In this document: piece after piece, positions 60,871 to 64,000 of the stretch
How positions within the stretch are numbered: position 1 is the first letter of the stretch
Layout of the letters: every line of letters begins with the position of its first letter
NCBI GenBank assembly: GCA_036785705.1
Contig: JAWUZG010000137.1
Location: 248,001 to 312,000, forward strand
Direction of reading: 5' to 3'
DNA length: 64,000 nucleotides
Source of the DNA: Acanthornis magna
Taxonomy: Eukaryota; Chordata; Aves; Passeriformes; Acanthizidae
The notes under the pieces: generated by a model
Databases searched by the model: none
Told to the model about the DNA's origin: nothing
What the model saw: the letters and a program-made list of their open reading frames with translations, nothing else
Position numbers and translations under genes: made by a program

Positions 60871-63708
60871 AAGGGTCTAGACACTGTGAAAGGATCCCTC
60901 TCTCTGAAAGCTGAATGGAGCTCCTGGCTCACATGTCTCTGCAGGCTCTTGTAGCACAAAGGACAACTCTCCTGATATTGGCTGATTCATGTCCCAATGC
61001 CAGAAGAGTCCTATTAAAAAAGTAATTTCTAATTACAAACTATGTCATAAAACATTTGCACAAGGGGTATTTTTAAGGTTTATGGAGATTTTCTCTCAGG
61101 AAATTACCCTCATCTTGAGTACTTGACCTTAAAAACTTAATATTTTTTATGTAATCTATTTTGGATGCTATGTATACATCACAGAAAAAGAGAAAGATGT
61201 AATTAGTTGACTCCATCAAAATGCAACTACTTCTGTGGTGAACTTGACTTTAACCTTTGTATCACATTTGCCAGATGTATTCTATTGTTATTCATCATTT
61301 TCACGCATCAAGTGCGCCATAGTTCCTTCCTATTAATACTCTGAAATGTAGTGCAGAGCAGCTGGCCAGATGGTTCATTTTGTTTATTCAGAGGTCAGAG
61401 GAAATGTGAACATTTGAAAACTTGCTAATATGCTTAAAAGGTAAGACAATCTCATCTCCACTTCAGCATACAGTCTGCTTTTTAAATAAAACACTTTTCA
61501 TCTTGCTAGGAGACGAGTGGGTTTTTGTTGTTTTGGGTTTTCTTTAATTGTGCCTAGGGAATCAGAATGGATAAAGTTTCATCTAATTTTAAAGTTCATT
61601 TGATTCATGCTCAGCATTCATGCCTGTCTTTCTGAAGGTGAAAGATGGTACTTTTTACCTTTTTTCATCCACACTAGGAAGACTTGATCAACTCCTCTAA
61701 ATAATACGTTGGCACTAATTTCTGTGCTCATGGCCAGAGGCAAGATTGCATGGTGTCTGCTAATGAAAATAATTGTGAGGAGACAGTGGACAAAATAAAG
61801 AGACAGTAAGAAATAGGATCAAACTTTAAAAAAAATCTTTAAATTACAAATAATTGCTAACTATTTTCTCTTCATTTGTATAGAACAATCCAGCTGGGTC
61901 TGAAATAGGATTCCGTGAATTATTAAAAGCAAAGAATTCATTAATCAAATTTCCCCTTTTCTATTTGTGAACTAAAATAAAATTTGTCAAGCATATTTGA
62001 TATTCAAAACTCCTCACCTATTTATAATTATTTTTTTTCCTTCTACACAGAAACCATAACAAACATGGTACAAATACCAGGATAGAAAAGATATTTTAAA
62101 TTTAGCTTGATATTGGGTCTGAACCAATGATTTCACTGGCTCCAGAATTTTACCTTGTAAGTTTTACAGGTGATTTTGCAAGTCCTCAACAGGGTGATGT
62201 CTGCCACATAACACAAATTCAGTGTGAAATGTGAACTTTTATTACCTCATACAGACACGTAACTGACACTGATATTGTGTTAACAGGACAAACATCTCTA
62301 CTTTCAAAATTCTGGACAATGCTGGTCACAATGAAAGAAAACTGAAAAGTGCAGTCATGCCCGAATCAAACAGGGTTTTGCTTTTCTCCCTGGAAGTGTA
62401 TACTTGTGGAAAGCCTGCCTTTTTCATGGCTTATCTTATAAATGTTTTTGGAGCTAAACTGTATGTATAACTTAGTATTCATTATGCCTGTCTGGCCTGT
62501 CTTGTCTTCATATTCTTTCCTCTTTTCAGATTTTCATTCTAACCAAATTGCTTTCACACGTTAATGAGCTTCTAACTAAATCACATCAAATTTCACTGGC
62601 CTGGGGCAAGGCTGACAAAAGTTGGGACTGAACTGTTTTTACTTCTTTCCTGTCTTATTTATTCCCCAATGGTGGGAGAGACAAAGCCTGTGATTTCACT
62701 CACTGTTGACTTCTCCTCCTGCTTTTTCCAGTGTCTCTCTTCATCTTTCATGCTTGACATCACAGCACAGGGAGTGAAGAAGAGATGCAGAATAGTAAAG
62801 GGCCAGTGAGCTTAAAAAAGATCCTTCCTCTCTCTAATGCCTCCTCCCCATGCTGCCGCCTTTATTTCCAAATGACTCTAGAAGCTCACAGCTGGGACAC
62901 TCTGTTTCTGTTTCCATGCTCTGAAAAGAACCAGGAATAAGCAGGAGTTTCAGGGTACAAATAAGGACAAGGAGCCACTGCTTGTGAACACGAAAAAATC
63001 TGCCCAAGGGCCAGTGAACTCTCCTGGCCCCACTGCCATCTTATGTGTTCCTTAGAAGAGAAAAATTAGTGAACAGAAGAAAATGTCTACTGAAAAATAG
63101 TGACAGAGAAATTGCCCCAGCCTGGGAGATGTGAGCCTGGAAATGAGGGTTTGGAATCAAAAACATCCTTGAAAAGTGCAGCTGGCCTCTTCAAAGTACA
63201 GCTGCCATACCTAGAAAGCGGAGATATCCTGAGCCACCCAGACTAAGTGTAAAGCCAAGAAACATTAACAGCAACTTGTCTTATGAAAAAGTAGTAAAGT
63301 CTGGAAAAATAAAATGGATCTGAAAGAACAAAAATATCATCATCATCATTGGCTGTTACAGATGAAAAGCTGAAATTAACAGCACCTATTGGTGGTTTAA
63401 AGATGTGGTACCCTATGACCCGTCCCCCTGTAAAAAAGAGGGGAGTCAGGAAAGACTCTTTTAATAGATTTCACAGACAAAAATGAAGCGTAAACGTGGC
63501 AATATTATACCTGGAAAACTGTTTATTGATAAAGAAGTGTAAATGTTCCTACCAAAGGGGAAATACGCCTGTCATCTTATTGGTGCCCCTCCTCTTTGCC
63601 GGTTTGTTTTTCCACCTCTGGCATAGTTAGATCTTCCCTCTAGGAACAAATCATCATCTTTCATTGTGGTTTGGCCTCTTCTGAAATCTGTGTAATTCAT
63701 TTGGTATT

Positions 63709-63733
63709 TACACACACACACACACATATATAC
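63709..63733. repeat. (AC)n(AT)n dinucleotide microsatellite
   Basis: About nine AC units pass into ATATATA at the right end. It is a short, probably polymorphic microsatellite. Confidence 0.9.
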
Positions 63734-64000
63734 AAGTAATTTATCATAAATATATCTGGTATTATACTGTTGATAATTTTGTCCACCAAAGATACACTTG
63801 TATACCTGCAATAGTATATGCCTAGTATATACTTAGTTGCATATTACTACATCTAGTTGTACACTACCTGTATGCCACTACTCCTACAAGTATATTCCCA
63901 GTTGGCTGCTGCTGTTATATTAGTTGCTGATGTATTTACTGTTCTTCTACTGATTGGTGCTGTATTTGATTGCTGATAGTAATTTCTAATAGCATTATAT

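Larger units (their letters stand above)
57201..63999. other. AT-rich to purine-rich unique stretch, no gene identified
   Basis: 57420-58490 is A/G-rich on the plus strand and carries three staggered open frames (57668-57901, 57966-58304, 58189-58485) with no recognisable domain. 60580-60870 is strongly purine-rich on the plus strand, which makes a 150-codon F/L/S-rich frame on the minus strand (60507-60959) that is not credible as a gene. A pair of E-boxes with a forkhead-like site lies at 61359-61388. A short (AC)n repeat lies at 63709-63733. The last 600 bases hold an unclassified segment. Confidence 0.5.

Noticed and set aside
60507..60959. 150-codon minus-strand frame with apparent membrane-like hydrophobic stretches
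   Set aside because: It is the complement of a polypurine tract; the hydrophobicity comes from TTT/CTT/TCT codons, with no family match.
63420..63660. GC-richer segment thought at first to be another LTR (minus strand has CAATAAACAG near a possible poly-A site)
   Set aside because: No TG...CA ends, no target duplication and no matching family recalled, so it is left unclassified.
1..64000. tRNA, rRNA, microRNA, U-snRNA, CRISPR arrays, nuclear mitochondrial insertions and DNA transposons with terminal inverted repeats
   Set aside because: Looked for on both strands by eye; no cloverleaf boxes, known small-RNA sequences, spaced direct-repeat arrays or transposase motifs were recognised. A covariance-model search would be needed to exclude weak cases.

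Overview
The window looks like AT-rich, non-genic DNA (intron or gene desert) from a bird. The case rests on its interspersed repeats. They include a 3' piece of a CR1 LINE whose terminal sequence carries the avian CR1 hallmark, older CR1-clade fragments, and five solo endogenous-retrovirus LTRs of types I recognise from bird genomes (ERVL-like, one ERVK-like). A passerine is plausible, but the sequence alone does not fix the species. There are no prokaryotic features: no operons, ribosome-binding sites, CRISPR arrays or insertion sequences.

Layout. 1-10.2 kb is AT-rich unique sequence with a (TTTGG)n array at 5.9-6.0 kb. 10.17-11.19 kb is an ERVL-type LTR on the minus strand. 11.2-16.3 kb is unique sequence with an A-rich (AAC)n tract at 14.4 kb. 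16.34-16.80 kb is an old CR1-clade reverse-transcriptase fragment on the plus strand, still readable in frame for about 60 codons. 16.8-30.9 kb is unique, with a G-quadruplex-prone tract at 30.04 kb. 30.9-39.5 kb is an LTR-dense block: ERVL-type LTRs at 30,885-31,545 and 37,693-38,272, and an ERVK-type LTR at 38,992-39,523 with a perfect 6-bp target-site duplication. An old CR1 3' piece lies at 33.8 kb, and two long perfect inverted repeats lie at 31.56 and 32.70 kb. 45.3-46.0 kb is a very old CR1/L3-like fragment. 47.9-48.9 kb is a 5'-truncated CR1 on the minus strand. 56.13-57.20 kb is a second copy of the 10.17-kb LTR family in opposite orientation. The rest is unique AT-rich sequence with simple repeats.

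No complete protein-coding gene could be supported. Most longer open frames fall inside or antisense to LTR and CR1 copies, or come from simple repeats. Four plus-strand intervals have consensus-like splice acceptors and donors: 15,880-16,013, 38,750-38,933, 40,396-40,461 and 51,599-51,682. The last three also have exactly one open frame. They are the best candidates for exons of a gene spanning the window, but none matches a protein I recognise, and pseudo-exons are common in vertebrate introns. I found no convincing new biological system. The most useful leads are the exon-like intervals, the LTR cluster and the structure-prone DNA motifs.
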